Position numbers and translations under genes: made by a program. 64,000 nucleotides of DNA from Marsupella aquatica. Lineage: Eukaryota > Marchantiophyta. Every line of letters starts with the position of its first letter. Within the stretch, counting starts at the first letter, position 1. Shown here in pieces: positions 1 to 10,469 of the stretch. The DNA lies in contig OZ316891.1 of the NCBI GenBank assembly GCA_973895155.1, positions 124,001 through 188,000 on the forward strand, in the 5' to 3' direction. Below the pieces are notes generated by a model. The model saw nothing but the letters and a program-made list of their open reading frames with translations. It had not been told where the DNA came from and searched no databases.

Positions 1-1235
1 CACTCGTTGCTTTGCGTTCGATGTGCTGTTTCTGAATGTCGAGCTGACTCCGATGCGTTGGATCCGATCCATCCTGTCACACATTTCGGTTGTGTGTTTT
101 TACGGCGAAAATTCGAGAAGGTGTTTTCAGGCCTTGGAAAGCACGATGAGCTTTTTTCGAATGTGTGTGTGAATTTCAGTTGCACTTGCCAATCCAGAGT
201 CAGGACTCTCAATCGAAGCTCCATCAAAACTCTCTGCCTCTCTCTATCGACTGTCCTGGGGCCTCGCTGGTGTCTCCATGTTTTAGGTTTAAATCAGTTC
301 ATAATTGCGACGTGCTCTCCGCCATTTCATTCTATCGCGTTCTTCCTTCGAGGTCCAACATTCGCTGCTGTAGTGGAGGGATTCAGCTACAGGTCTTCAA
401 TAAGGGAGTCTTCAATGAGAGGGACTGAGGGCAGCCCAGTACTTTTCCTATTGTTAGATTCCTGGCAGGGCTTTCCCGCAGTTCACTCCCAATCACGGCC
501 AGCAAGAACTAACTTCTCGAACAGTAGGAAATGTATTTAGTCTAATTGCACAGTATAGTTTGCCGGCTCCTAAAGAATTGTGTGGCTCACATATGAGCTG
601 CCTGCGTCTGGGAGGAGCGGTCGTAACTAAGGTTAGTGTACCTAACGGATCTCAGATCGTACCTAAGGGATTTCAGATGGTATATGTAACATGGCACAAT
701 TCTCGAAATTCTTTGATCTTTCTGTTCTCGGTTTGTAGTCTCGCAATTTTACAATACTTGTGAGGATAATTCTATTGGGCATGGCAGAGATAGAAGCTGT
801 CTGCAGACAATAGCTATCCCGTCAGTGTCAACGAACGTTTCCCCTCTTGCAAGTCTGTTGTGCTGTTTGATCCTGCTGCAGTTTCTTTCCACCACAGTTG
901 CTCCCGGATGTCACTGTTCTATCTTCATTGCCACATATTCGCTATTGGATTTGCAAATTGTCCGAATCGGTCCGTCGATGTATCCAGGAACGTCATTGTA
1001 ATTGCATTCAGTGAGTTTGAGTTCCGATTTTTGTGTTTTTGTCTGCTGTGATTTGTCTCCGCATCAGGCGCATCTGTCATCTCAACTTTTGTATAGGAAG
1101 TATTTTCAAAAGTGTTGAGATTTCGGCTCGTTGATCGAGGTTCTGAGACACGTTGCGTGAAGTGTGAATTCAAGCAGCAGGTAGAGTTGAAGGAGCCGCC
1201 GAATCCTGCGTGTCTAATTTTAACCACTAGTCAAC
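1..1235 (+). other. upstream flank and probable 5' leader of P5CR
   Basis: The stretch precedes the first exon of the P5CR gene. I see no convincing conserved protein in any frame and no clear TATA box that I would commit to. It probably contains the promoter and the untranslated leader. The open frames here are short and show no family similarity I recognise. Confidence 0.4.
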
Positions 1236-3880
1236 ATGGCCGTGATCATGGGAGTGGAGGTACCAACAATGACCCGAGTCGGGTTTATTGGAGCAGGCCA
1301 AATGTCGGAAGCATTAGCTCGAGGACTGGTCAAAGCCGGGATCCTCCCACCTGATCGCATTTTTGCCTCAAAGGGATCCCGAAAGGCGGTATTTGAAAAT
1401 TTTGGCGTCACAGTGTGCTCCAACTTAGAGGCAAGAAACGACACCACCCTGTTACAAATCAGTTGCATAGACTCATGTTAAGACAACTCGTCAGCAAGGC
1501 CTTGAGATTATTTTCATCCAAGGTTCATTCACTGACTTGAATTCATCGCGAGAGTCAGTATTTGTGCCCCGCGTGCCAACTTACATTTCAGTGTCATAAG
1601 CAACTTTTAGATGATAGAGAGCTTTATGCTTCAGCAATTTCTTTAATGGGGTATTTCTGAACCTGTCTAACTGTAGGGAGCCCGATAAAATTGGTGTCAT
1701 AGTTGACGCGTGGACTCAAAAGTGATGACTTTTGTTTCGTGTTTGACAGGTCGTTGAGCACTGCAACGTGGTGATCATTGCGGTGAAACCACAAATATGT
1801 ATGTCAATATTTCGAACCCATCTCTCTGATCTGCCGGATCCGATGTCTGCAAATAGTCGAGGACAGTAAGGATGAAGGGTTGACTTTGTATAACCCGGCC
1901 ATGGTCACGCACTGAGCAAATTTATGTTTGATTATTCTTGAATTCAGAGCTCGTTAAGCGAAGGGAAGATTCTTACAGAAATTTCTGTTGCTCGTGATTA
2001 GTGAAAACTGTACTTACAGATCTGAGGCCGCGACTGACGAAGGATCACCTTTTAGTATCAATTGCAGCAGGTATCACCATCGACAGCTTGCAAGTTGGTG
2101 CCCACCCTTCACCTTGTTCATAGTGCATACTCCTTGCTGTATGACTTGCATCAATTGTAATGAATCTGAAGGACAGCTGATGATTTTTGGTTCAGTCACC
2201 ACCAATCTATTAGTTGTGGATACTTTGTGACGTTAACTGTTGTGATCGTTTTGAGTAGAAATCGAGGGTTGTGGAGCTCATGTGAAGTGTCTTCCCTGGC
2301 CACGTGAGGAAAAATGAGAAAAAGACTCTGACCATACCCTGACCCTGAAGAATGTGCAAGATATGGTCAGGGATTCTGCGGCATCTGGAATGGGATTCCT
2401 TGTCCAATATTGGACAGCTCTGTTTGGAATTATGGATGCTGATATGAGAGCTGTGCTTAATTGGATCTTGCATGATTGCAGTTATGGGGAGGGGATGTTA
2501 GAGTTGTGAGAGTGATACCAAACACTCCGTGCCTAGTAGGTGAATGTGCAGCAGGTATGCTTAAAGTTCATCATTGCTCAGAAACCTTCGTGCAAACTTC
2601 CGTAAGATATGCACACACTTCGTTCTTAACTGAAACTTGGTCTGATGTTTTCGTGCTTATTACTATTTCCACCTCCCTAGGACGATGCTCCTACCTGGGA
2701 GGTTTATATTAGGAGAACTTGACAAGGTTTCGTCTGTCGCTGTTTGCATGTTTGGTTCTTGAGGTTTCGGTCTGCAGTGCTCCTGATCCATATGTGTTGC
2801 GACAGCTTTGAGTGCAGGCTCATCTGCCAATCAAGGAGACGTGGACCTTGTGAAAACACTTTTTGATGCAATTGGAAAAACTGTTCTTGTTGACGAAAAA
2901 CTTCTGAATGCCGTCACAGGTGTAAGGTATGACCTCAGTACACAACAGATCTCTGCTAGGTGCCTGCTAAAGAGCCGTCCCAGTTGTTGTAACTGGAGAG
3001 ATTTTCATCTCTCCTTCCCGCACATTTTGATTTTGGATTCATCCTGTAGACAAGAGTTTACTTGTGGCAATGCAGGACTCGGAATTTTTACATGGTTTGT
3101 GTATTCAGTGGAAGCGGTCCGGCTTTTGTCTACATAGCAATTGAAGCTATGGCGGATGGAGGAGTTGCTGCCGGCCTTCCAAGAGCAACAGCTTTGGCTC
3201 TGGCTGCACAAACAGTAAGGCGTTATGGGTTTTTTTAGGGGAATAGAAAGCAAGATTGGATATCCAACGTAGATTTATAACCTCCCTGGCGTCTTTCCCG
3301 ATAGCAGCTACAGACTTTATTCGTGCCAGCTAAAGCGTTCTGTAGTGTCTTTTTAAAAGGTTCTAACGTTGAGACTGTTGTCTTTGACATCTATGCACAG
3401 TTTGTTGGGGCAGGAAGAATGGTGCAGGAGACTAACAAGCATCCAGGCCAATTGAAAGATGAAGTAGCTTCACCGGCAGGTCAGTAGTGGCCCGAATTTA
3501 TGAATCCTTTGGTATCGTTAGTTATTAATAGGTTACTCGATGTCAAATTCCTTGGATGAAACTGTCAAAACTTACGCCAAGATATTAACCATCAAAAGGC
3601 CAGGACAAGCAGGCACCGCAAGCCAGCACGAGACATCTGAAATGGTATCCAACTTGACGCACTTCCGTAGAAAATGAGATAAACACCACATGTCGGGACG
3701 TGGAGGGTCTTTGTTGTTGCCACTGATAATCAAACACAAGTACTTTCTTGGTTGTTGGCTGCAGGCACAACAATTGCAGGATTGCATGAGTTGGAAAAAG
3801 CAGGTTTTCGTGCGGCTTGGATGAATGCAGTCTTGGCCACAGCAAAGCGTGGGGAGGAACTAGCAGGCGCGTCAAAGTAG
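1236..3880 (+). CDS. P5CR: pyrroline-5-carboxylate reductase (eight inferred exons)
   Basis: This enzyme reduces delta-1-pyrroline-5-carboxylate to proline with NAD(P)H, the last step of proline synthesis. Inferred exons: 1236-1430, 1750-1798, 2020-2093, 2482-2554, 2806-2926, 3109-3214, 3401-3479 and 3765-3880. They total 813 nt (about 270 aa), close to the 276 aa of the Arabidopsis enzyme. Visible family signatures are the N-terminal Rossmann motif [16 protein letters not shown], the VKPQ strand, [10 protein letters not shown], the C-terminal signature around [19 protein letters not shown], and [14 protein letters not shown]. Every junction keeps frame. Intron 1 appears to use a GC donor (GAG|GCAAGA at 1431). 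About eight residues usually found between VKPQ and the LxPxL helix are missing between exons 2 and 3, so a micro-exon may be overlooked there. The start could also be an internal Met (1248 or 1269). Confidence 0.93.
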
Positions 3881-4136
3881 GAAGCTGGAGTACGTTCGTG
3901 GTCATTTATCGATCCATGTACTCACCCACAAAATATTTGCGCCATCAAACATACTTACATGCCGAACAAAAAGTAGGAGATTGTCCATGCACATTCAGGG
4001 CCAGAACTACCAGAGATGTGACGAGTGACCATGAAAGGACGAGTAGAATTTCAAGTTGGAAGCCTGGTTAGATGCGGAAATCAACGCTTACTGGTATATA
4101 CTTCGTCTTGCCTTAGCTGTCACCATTGCATATGGT

Positions 4137-4142
4137 AATAAA
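4137..4142 (+). terminator. candidate poly(A) signal for P5CR
   Basis: An AATAAA hexamer lies about 257 bp past the P5CR stop codon. This is a reasonable position for a plant poly(A) signal, but the hexamer is common by chance. Confidence 0.35.
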
Positions 4143-5781
4143 TTTTGAAAGCGATTCAAATGGAATTCGGGCTGGAATTCGGGAAATTCGTGCTTATGAT
4201 ACAAAACTCTGGTAGCATTTGTCCACTGTTTCAAGCAAATTTCTTGAGATCCTGAACGAAAAGCGTCGTCCGCTTCACGTAAGGTTACTATCTCAGATGT
4301 TTTGGGATCATCGCAAGTACTTCACTCCACTGCCCTCTAGAGTACAGGCGTTGATTGAAAAGTCTCACATCCGTGCAGTCCGGTGTTAACTTTCTTGTCC
4401 AGGCTTCGAAATCTGTGCACTGAGGGATGGAATTTGCCTTCGTTAATTGAATTTTTGATGTTTGCTGTGTTTCTCATTTGAAGGAAGATGCTTTTCCTGA
4501 TAGAACCGTCGCCCTACTAACATGAGATCTGCCTCGCACGTTCCTACCTTAAAATGGAGAGGACCGTGAACGGAGCCAGGTCGAGTGAACCTAAATCCTA
4601 AAACCGGCGAGGTAATATTGGAAACGCGACTGTGTTTATCGTCATAAGATGTAAAAATCGAAGGTGGCCTAAGCGGGACCGGGTACTTTTCCAAGATAAG
4701 CTCAGGGAGATTCCAAATCCCAGGATTCCTTCCGAAATCAAGTGAAAATTCGTTCACAGCACTAACTTCCTTGATTTTCCCTGATAGAATCCTGTGCTTT
4801 AGTTGTGACCAGCCTTATGAATGTAATGACGTGACCTGTGCCATGATTTGTAGATTACTGCCTGAGGATTTGTGTCGTTTTCCAGAAAGTGTTCCAAATT
4901 TGCCAGTTCTGATGTTTTCCAGAAGCTTGTGGTAGGCTCGAGAGCAGCTGCCAGGGAGTCTTAGCTCAGGACCCCTTCGCACTGGATGAATTGCCCCCGG
5001 ACATTGACAATGACCGTCACATCTTTTGCAGTGACGAATGTGCTTTGCTTCAAAAATCCCACTGAAGCCAGATCAGTGAAACAGCACTCCACTGAGGTTT
5101 GAACATTGCCCTGCCAAAAGACTGAAAATTAATAGTGAATCTCAAACAACAAGATGTTGAATTCCCCAAAGAGAACACAAACGTAATTTCTTTTTGGGCT
5201 TCATGTAATCTGCACTGCATGTAATTGCGTCTGATCGAGCCACAACAAAATCACCTCCTGGGTGGTTGGGCCCACACTGTCCATGACTGCTCGTTCTGGA
5301 TTTTACTAATGGATCAATCATAAGGCAATGTGCCTCTAGATAAGGAGGACAGGCAAAAGCTCTTGCCCTTCGTCATTTTCTACCTCCCCTTCAACCTCTA
5401 GGAGGGTCCTTTTGCACCTCAATTTATGAAAGATATTGTTTTTGTGACTCCATGTCATGTAGAGTCTTGGGCATGGTAGTTTTGATTTAATATGGTTCTA
5501 GTAAAGGGCCCTAGTTTAGCCTTATGTGTCTCCGGGGCACGGATTGATGTGCGTCTTCCCTTTCCCAAGGAGCAAAAGGGGCCAAACCTACTCATTAGCT
5601 AGCTTGCAAGAGGGTGTCTGTTAAGTATTGCTCTTAGTCTTGTGACTCATAGATTGCAATAACTAGGCTAACCACAGTTAGGGACTTAGCTAAGGTTAGG
5701 TTAGTTGTACGTCGGTGACCTTGCATATACCAGGGCAAGTGTAAGCCCCTAGTGTGATACGCTTGCTCATTGTAACATACA
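4143..5781. other. intergenic, nothing recognised
   Basis: Only short, unconvincing open frames occur here, for example a 104-codon - strand frame at 4443-4757 with no recognisable motif. The P5CR 3' region passes into the truncated CACTA remnant at about 5782; I see no CACTA terminus marking that boundary. Confidence 0.4.
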
Positions 5782-6086
5782 AAATCCAAGAAACTCTTTG
5801 GGTTGAAATCACATGATTTCCACCAACTCATGCAATAGATTCTCCCTCTGGCAACAATGGGATTACTTGATGAAGGGGTTCGCTTGGCCATAGCAGGGGT
5901 GAGCAATATCTATCGCCAGATCTATACGAAGGTGTGGGACCCTTCAATGTATGAGAATTTGATGATAGATGTATTGTGCACTAATTTGATGATAGAGAGG
6001 AACCTGAAGGTATTGAAGGGGTATGTATGAAACAAGGCACGTCCAGAGGCTTCTATGGCTGAAGGCTATGTATTAGATGAGTCTTT
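5782..6086 (+). pseudogene. Tnp2-type CACTA transposase remnant, left part
   Basis: The + strand translation aligns by eye with the intact Tnp2 protein encoded at 28.8-32.6 kb. Shared blocks are a KKL..LKSHDFHQLMQ-ILPL segment, YTKVWDPSMYENL, LKVLKGYV and RPEASMAEGYVLDESL. The copy has in-frame stops (TAG after HQLMQ, TGA after LKGYV) and lacks about 40 residues after the KVWDP block. It ends exactly at the target duplication of the 41-kb insertion. Translation resumes at 47345 with GFLSEYM, matching the uninterrupted ETLGFLTEYM of the other copy. This is the older host element into which everything between was inserted. Confidence 0.8.
6083..6086. repeat. target-site duplication CTTT, left copy
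   Basis: CTTT directly precedes the left terminal inverted repeat. The same four bases follow the right repeat at 47345-47348. Keeping one copy joins codons for DESL to GFLSEYM in frame. Confidence 0.85.
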
Positions 6087-6112
6087 ATCAGCCTATTCAT
6101 TAAAAGTGTATT
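6087..6112 (+). repeat. left terminal inverted repeat of the 41-kb element
   Basis: These 26 bases starting ATCAGCCTATTCATTAAAAG are the exact reverse complement of 47319-47344. Identity stops at the next base. Confidence 0.88.
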
Positions 6113-6123
6113 ATTATTTGATT

Positions 6124-6380
6124 TATGTACATTTGGGCAATGAAAAGTGTACTTTTGGGCTTGGAAAAGTGTACATTTGGCCAATGAAAAGTGTACATTT
6201 GGGGATAAAAAAGTGTACAATTGATCTAAAGAGTGTATATTTGGGCAATGAAAAGTGTACATTTGAGCATCAAAATATGTATATTTGACTTAAAAAGTGT
6301 ACATTTCAGTGCATTTAGTCTAGAAAGTGTAGCTTTGAGTGCAACAAAGAGTACATTTGGCCTAAAAAGTGTACATTTTC
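6124..6380 (+). repeat. left subterminal repeats, AAAGTGTACATTTGGG type
   Basis: About a dozen degenerate copies of a roughly 22-bp unit built on AAAGTGTACATTTGG (TGTACA core) follow the left terminus. The same unit recurs next to the right terminus at 47215-47300, and in the same orientation on the + strand. Subterminal repeats of this kind are typically transposase binding sites; that role is inferred here. Confidence 0.75.
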
Positions 6381-6599
6381 CTGAAAAATTTTATTATAAT
6401 CATTTAAAATAAAGAAATTAATAAAAAATATTTTTAATTATGCAGAAAAAATAAACATTCATATTCATAATAATCAAAAGTTTAGAAAATGAGTAGATAG
6501 TCTACTAAGTAACTAAACACTCAATGGCATGGTCTCACAATATATATAACTCTTACATAAAAACTAGTAACTATCTAATTATACCTTAGCTAGTGACAA
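6381..6599. other. AT-rich spacer
   Basis: AT-rich sequence lies between the subterminal repeats and the stop codon of the leftward transposase gene. It would be the 3' untranslated region of that gene. No other structure is seen. Confidence 0.4.
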
Positions 6600-7442
6600 C
6601 TAAGTGTACTTGTCCATCCTTTGGAGATAACTTTGGACAGTTTGTAGAACATTTCGAGGAATCTTCAAACCTCTGCCAACCATGTTTTCTTCCTTCATTC
6701 CAGATTTAAAACCATAAATTGCAGAATTTGCATACTGCCAATGTTGAGTGTTCTCACCAAATCCTGGATCTCGTTCCCATGTCTTGGTGGACATGAAACA
6801 ATTGAGATACCTAGCACTCTCACTCACATCAAGTTTAGAGTGTTTAGGCCTCCACCATTCCACAGGGAACATTGGAGCATATTGTTGAGTCAAAGGAGGG
6901 TCTCTTGAAGATGCAATTGGGACTTCATGCTTAGGGTCCACCTGACCCAAAGCTCTCACCAACCAGAAATGACCTCCACCATTTTTCTTCTCCCAATCAT
7001 CCTCGGGTCGAAGAAACACAAAGTTTCCTTCACAAATATCCTGGAGGGGAATCCACCGTCCTTGTTCTCTCTCAGCTCGAGATCCAACAAATGGTGCTGC
7101 TTGATCTTCCATCTCTTCCAAGACTTCATTTTGAAGAGCTGTCATCTCTGCATTCTCCTCATCTTCACTTAGAGGACCACTCTGTTCGCATGCCGATTGG
7201 TTGACCTTGTAACCAGTGCCGTGGTTAGTCTTAGGCCAAAATCCATTTTTCAATGGAAATTGATTATTTCCCTCCCCTTCCATTGCAAGCCCATTTGACA
7301 ACAGCTCCACAATTCTTTCCCAATATTTAACAAGAGGAAATCTTTCCTTGTATGCTATTGACGTCTCATCAATGCAACTCCTTCTCAAAAAATCAAGGTA
7401 CTTGTTAAGGAATGGGATTATCTCTTCTGATTTTGTGTATCT
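6600..7442 (-). CDS. C-terminal part of the DUF7869-type transposase, after a frameshift
   Basis: This frame continues the long ORF upstream of it on the - strand. The frames overlap, and a one-base slip near 7440-7455 would join KSIGE to TKSEEIIPFLNKYLDFLRR and then to the 262-codon ORF (Met at 7388). The segment has an acidic linker, then a domain with GNFVFLRPEDDW, GGGHFWLVRALGQV and FPVEWWRPK, and a final conserved-looking stretch with YANSAIYGFKSG. It looks like the C-terminal region of one protein of about 1,270 aa. The slip may be a real disabling mutation, a sequence error or, less likely, programmed frameshifting. Confidence 0.6.
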   Translation of the reverse strand, partial: RYTKSEEIIPFLNKYLDFLRRSCIDETSIAYKERFPLVKYWERIVELLSNGLAMEGEGNNQFPLKNGFWPKTNHGTGYKVNQSACEQSGPLSEDEENAEMTALQNEVLEEMEDQAAPFVGSRAEREQGRWIPLQDICEGNFVFLRPEDDWEKKNGGGHFWLVRALGQVDPKHEVPIASSRDPPLTQQYAPMFPVEWWRPKHSKLDVSESARYLNCFMSTKTWERDPGFGENTQHWQYANSAIYGFKSGMKEENMVGRGLKIPRNVLQTVQSYLQRMDKYT

Positions 7443-10425
7443 CTCCTATGGATTTAGCTAAGGGTTGTCCACTGGGTAAAAGAAGAGAATTTGTTATTGG
7501 ATCAGTTGCCCAAATGCACCTTCCGCCAACGGGAGCCCAAGCTTGCTTAACATGGGACTTATACTCCCGCTTATACTGAAATATTGGTACATTATCTCTC
7601 ATAGAGAAAAGAAATGATACCGGTTTTGAGTGACCTTGAATATCTTTGACCTTAAAACTTTGAAGATATTCTTTGTAAGATGCAACTTCTTGTATCAATC
7701 TTGGAACTGGATGAATGCTCTCACATTCCCAAACCTCTGCCATTAGTGCAAGAAGGGTTGCAACTTCCTTGTGTTGAACTTGATATGATACCTTGGAAAA
7801 TAGTGCATCAACTTCTTCGTGCGTATGACCAACCATTAGAAAGGACATTTGAACAGTTTCAAATATTCCTCTACTCACAAGCTCCGAGCAAAATGCCATG
7901 ACCGTTTGGTTTTTGTTGTCCTTTGCTGAATTATCCATTTGCAATGTTAGGTGCCTTGGCAAGGGCATGAACAACGGACTGCCCTTCTCACCACCCACGT
8001 CCCCTCCATCATCCTCATCCTGTCGGGTTGGGATGGTCTCAGTCTGACTGTCGGCAACTCCATCTTCAGAACCAATATACCTATTTACTTGAATATTCTT
8101 TGGTTCCAAATATCCCAACAAAAATGCATCAAAGTCAAGTAGGGCTTGAAAGAAAGGTCTGTGAAGTTCCCAATGCAAGCCATCAAGCATGTCACCTGTC
8201 TTGTCTCCATTGTACTCTTCAAGATCTCGAAGACACTTAGCCAAGGATGTCATTGTGAAATCTGCATCTCTTGGCCAAAGGCCAGTGACACTAAAGTGTG
8301 CATATACTCCTGGATCTCTCCCGTGGGTCAACATCCCCGTGAGAGCGATAGGTAGCAGCATTCCATGACCCGAAAGTGATTTAGGAGTACTAACCATTTT
8401 TGGAATCCATGTCTTTGCTTGATCCATCTTGTCGTGAATAATGCAAAGATATTCTCCTGGATGTTGCTTGGCCATCACTCGATGAGCGTAGTAAACATAT
8501 CTACGTGACATTTGCTCACGAAGATGTTGAGCTCTTTTTTCTTCAATTTCAGCACGTTCTTTTTTCCTTCTCTCTCGCATCAAACTGTCTTTGTATTCAC
8601 AACAAAGCGTACACTTGGCAAATGCGCCATCCTTGTGAAAACTGAAGTTTGCAAATGATGTGCTCCATATCTTGTAGAGAGTGTTATCCGTAACAGGAGG
8701 AAGCCCTTCTTCCTTCATCTTTGTTCTCACATCTTCCAAAATCTCTAACTTTTTGTAACACGCTGGAAGTCGATACTCAATGTTGTCTGTCCCATGAGCC
8801 CCTCCATAAGGCATATGAGGCATTGGCTCTGCATTTTGAGTCAAAAATGCCTCTAGAAGAGCTCGCGCATGCAAGGTATTTGACCTTGTTTTCTTCAAGC
8901 CTGTGTTCCCATGGAACCCAATTTTGCAACCCTCCATGTATCTTCTCTTGTAATCATAATACTTGGTGTGACTAAAACCATGGATGGTTGCAAATGCATC
9001 TTTACAGATGACCATACCTTTGAGAACATGGTGTCCCTTATCACGAACATCATCCTCTCTATAGTGGAAGAGGTTGAAAATGTGTGATGTTTTGGACTCG
9101 CTAGACATCCCATGAAATTCCATCCTAACATCTTCTATATCTTCCCTTGGCATAATGAGACAACATTTATGCTTGCAGCAATTTACTCTTTTGATCTCAT
9201 CAATTGCGGCTTCTGTTGTTTTTGAAACTGCCTTGGTTTGCAAGAGCCTCCTTTTCTTCTCAACTGGATCAACTTGATTCCTCTTGTTGAAGTTATATGG
9301 CCTTTGACGACATCCGGATGCGGATCCAACCACATGATCTGGATTCAGATCATCCCTATCCATTGACTCCATATTCTCTGTACCTTCTACCAGAATGTCT
9401 GACAAAACTTTTCCAGTTGCTACTAGTTTTGTGTGATCAATTCGCCATTGAACCAAACTAATTACTCTCTTGTGAATGCTTGGAAAGTATTGCGATTCCA
9501 TGACATCTTTCACAACAACCCCTACATAGTCTTCTCCCAGGATTTCATCATCAACAGCCGCCGTTGCTTGAGGCATAGTGATAGTCCCAGTGGCAACATT
9601 ACTCGATCGTCCTGAACCAATGTATAATTCGACCAACTCTGACATCCAGTTGGACCGTTGGTAATAATCAGAATGAGTTTTGGTCGATTTTGTTGATGGA
9701 GAATGTGAGACAAAACTCTCCTCAATTAAAACGTCGCCATCACCTTGCTTCTTAGAGGAAGACTTTCTCCCTTCATCAACATTCCAACCTTTTTTATGAA
9801 CATCGGCCAAGTCCCAGAGAACCCATGAGTCTTTTGCCTCTTCAATTGTTTCAGCCCCATTGTGTATGTAAGGTAAAGCCTTACTACCATGAATAACATC
9901 AGTGATTTTCACACTGATCCGAGACTCACCAAGTAATATGTTGTGACATCGGTCCTTTGGATTTACCTTGAAAATAACTCCAAGGGCTACACAACACCCA
10001 TCAATGAGCATTTCAACCTCGTCCCCTTGCCTTAGAGTGTTTGATGCATCCTCCATAACAATTGTAGGAGATTTATCCAAGTTATTATCTGGTCGAGTTG
10101 AACAACTACCAGTACTGATGCATTTTTGGGAATCTAGAGTTATAGAGAGATACGCGCACGAGATCTCCCAAATAACACATGAGTCAATGGCATCAAAAAG
10201 ATTTTCTACCCTTGGTAGTGGAAATGGTAGTTTTCGAGTTGGCTCGAAAACCTTCTCCACGAGCACACCAATTCGATTATCTCCCAACAATATGTTGTGC
10301 ACCCTATCCTGGGGGTTAATTTTCTGAACTGTCCCACAACCGACATCATATCCATCAATTGTCAAGGTCACATCATCACCTCTTGAAAACCTTCCAGTCA
10401 TTCTCGGATTTAGTAACTTGCACAA
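7405..10425 (-). CDS. RNase H-like (DUF7869-type) transposase of the 41-kb element
   Basis: The 1006-codon ORF is intronless. Residues about 16-93 and 135-212 are two copies, and about 285-345 a partial third, of a small domain (GDxVxLxIDGxxVxxGxVxKxNPxDRxHNILLG...LPxP...AxDSxVxW) that resembles the accessory domain ending CACTA TNPA-like proteins in this window. A Cys cluster (CCKHKCC, about residue 420) and CTLCC follow. The core has IHDKMDQ (about 662), LQMDNSAKDNKNQ (822-840) and SFLMVGHTHEEVDALFS (861-877). As I recall it, this is the conserved block of the uncharacterised DUF7869 family, so the D/D/E positions may form an RNase H-like active site. It is the only candidate transposase native to the element. 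The frame ends just before a probable frameshift. Confidence 0.72.
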   Translation of the reverse strand: MCKLLNPRMTGRFSRGDDVTLTIDGYDVGCGTVQKINPQDRVHNILLGDNRIGVLVEKVFEPTRKLPFPLPRVENLFDAIDSCVIWEISCAYLSITLDSQKCISTGSCSTRPDNNLDKSPTIVMEDASNTLRQGDEVEMLIDGCCVALGVIFKVNPKDRCHNILLGESRISVKITDVIHGSKALPYIHNGAETIEEAKDSWVLWDLADVHKKGWNVDEGRKSSSKKQGDGDVLIEESFVSHSPSTKSTKTHSDYYQRSNWMSELVELYIGSGRSSNVATGTITMPQATAAVDDEILGEDYVGVVVKDVMESQYFPSIHKRVISLVQWRIDHTKLVATGKVLSDILVEGTENMESMDRDDLNPDHVVGSASGCRQRPYNFNKRNQVDPVEKKRRLLQTKAVSKTTEAAIDEIKRVNCCKHKCCLIMPREDIEDVRMEFHGMSSESKTSHIFNLFHYREDDVRDKGHHVLKGMVICKDAFATIHGFSHTKYYDYKRRYMEGCKIGFHGNTGLKKTRSNTLHARALLEAFLTQNAEPMPHMPYGGAHGTDNIEYRLPACYKKLEILEDVRTKMKEEGLPPVTDNTLYKIWSTSFANFSFHKDGAFAKCTLCCEYKDSLMRERRKKERAEIEEKRAQHLREQMSRRYVYYAHRVMAKQHPGEYLCIIHDKMDQAKTWIPKMVSTPKSLSGHGMLLPIALTGMLTHGRDPGVYAHFSVTGLWPRDADFTMTSLAKCLRDLEEYNGDKTGDMLDGLHWELHRPFFQALLDFDAFLLGYLEPKNIQVNRYIGSEDGVADSQTETIPTRQDEDDGGDVGGEKGSPLFMPLPRHLTLQMDNSAKDNKNQTVMAFCSELVSRGIFETVQMSFLMVGHTHEEVDALFSKVSYQVQHKEVATLLALMAEVWECESIHPVPRLIQEVASYKEYLQSFKVKDIQGHSKPVSFLFSMRDNVPIFQYKREYKSHVKQAWAPVGGRCIWATDPITNSLLLPSGQPLAKSIGEIHKIRRDNPIP

Positions 10426-10464
10426 TTTTCAGAAAAACCATCACAAATCCGAATGACAAGAATT

Positions 10465-10469
10465 TGAAG
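10465..10469. repeat. target-site duplication TGAAG, left copy
   Basis: TGAAG lies directly before the first LTR and is repeated at 22304-22308 directly after the third LTR. It shows that the whole LTR array occupies a single insertion site. Confidence 0.9.

Noticed and set aside
6087-6088. 2-bp AT duplication as an alternative to CTTT
   Set aside because: It would add two codons at the junction and spoil the gap-free match of the joined flanks to Tnp2.
6053-6288. frames in the subterminal repeats
   Set aside because: Repeat-driven peptides (for example EKCTFGLGKVY) in both strands.
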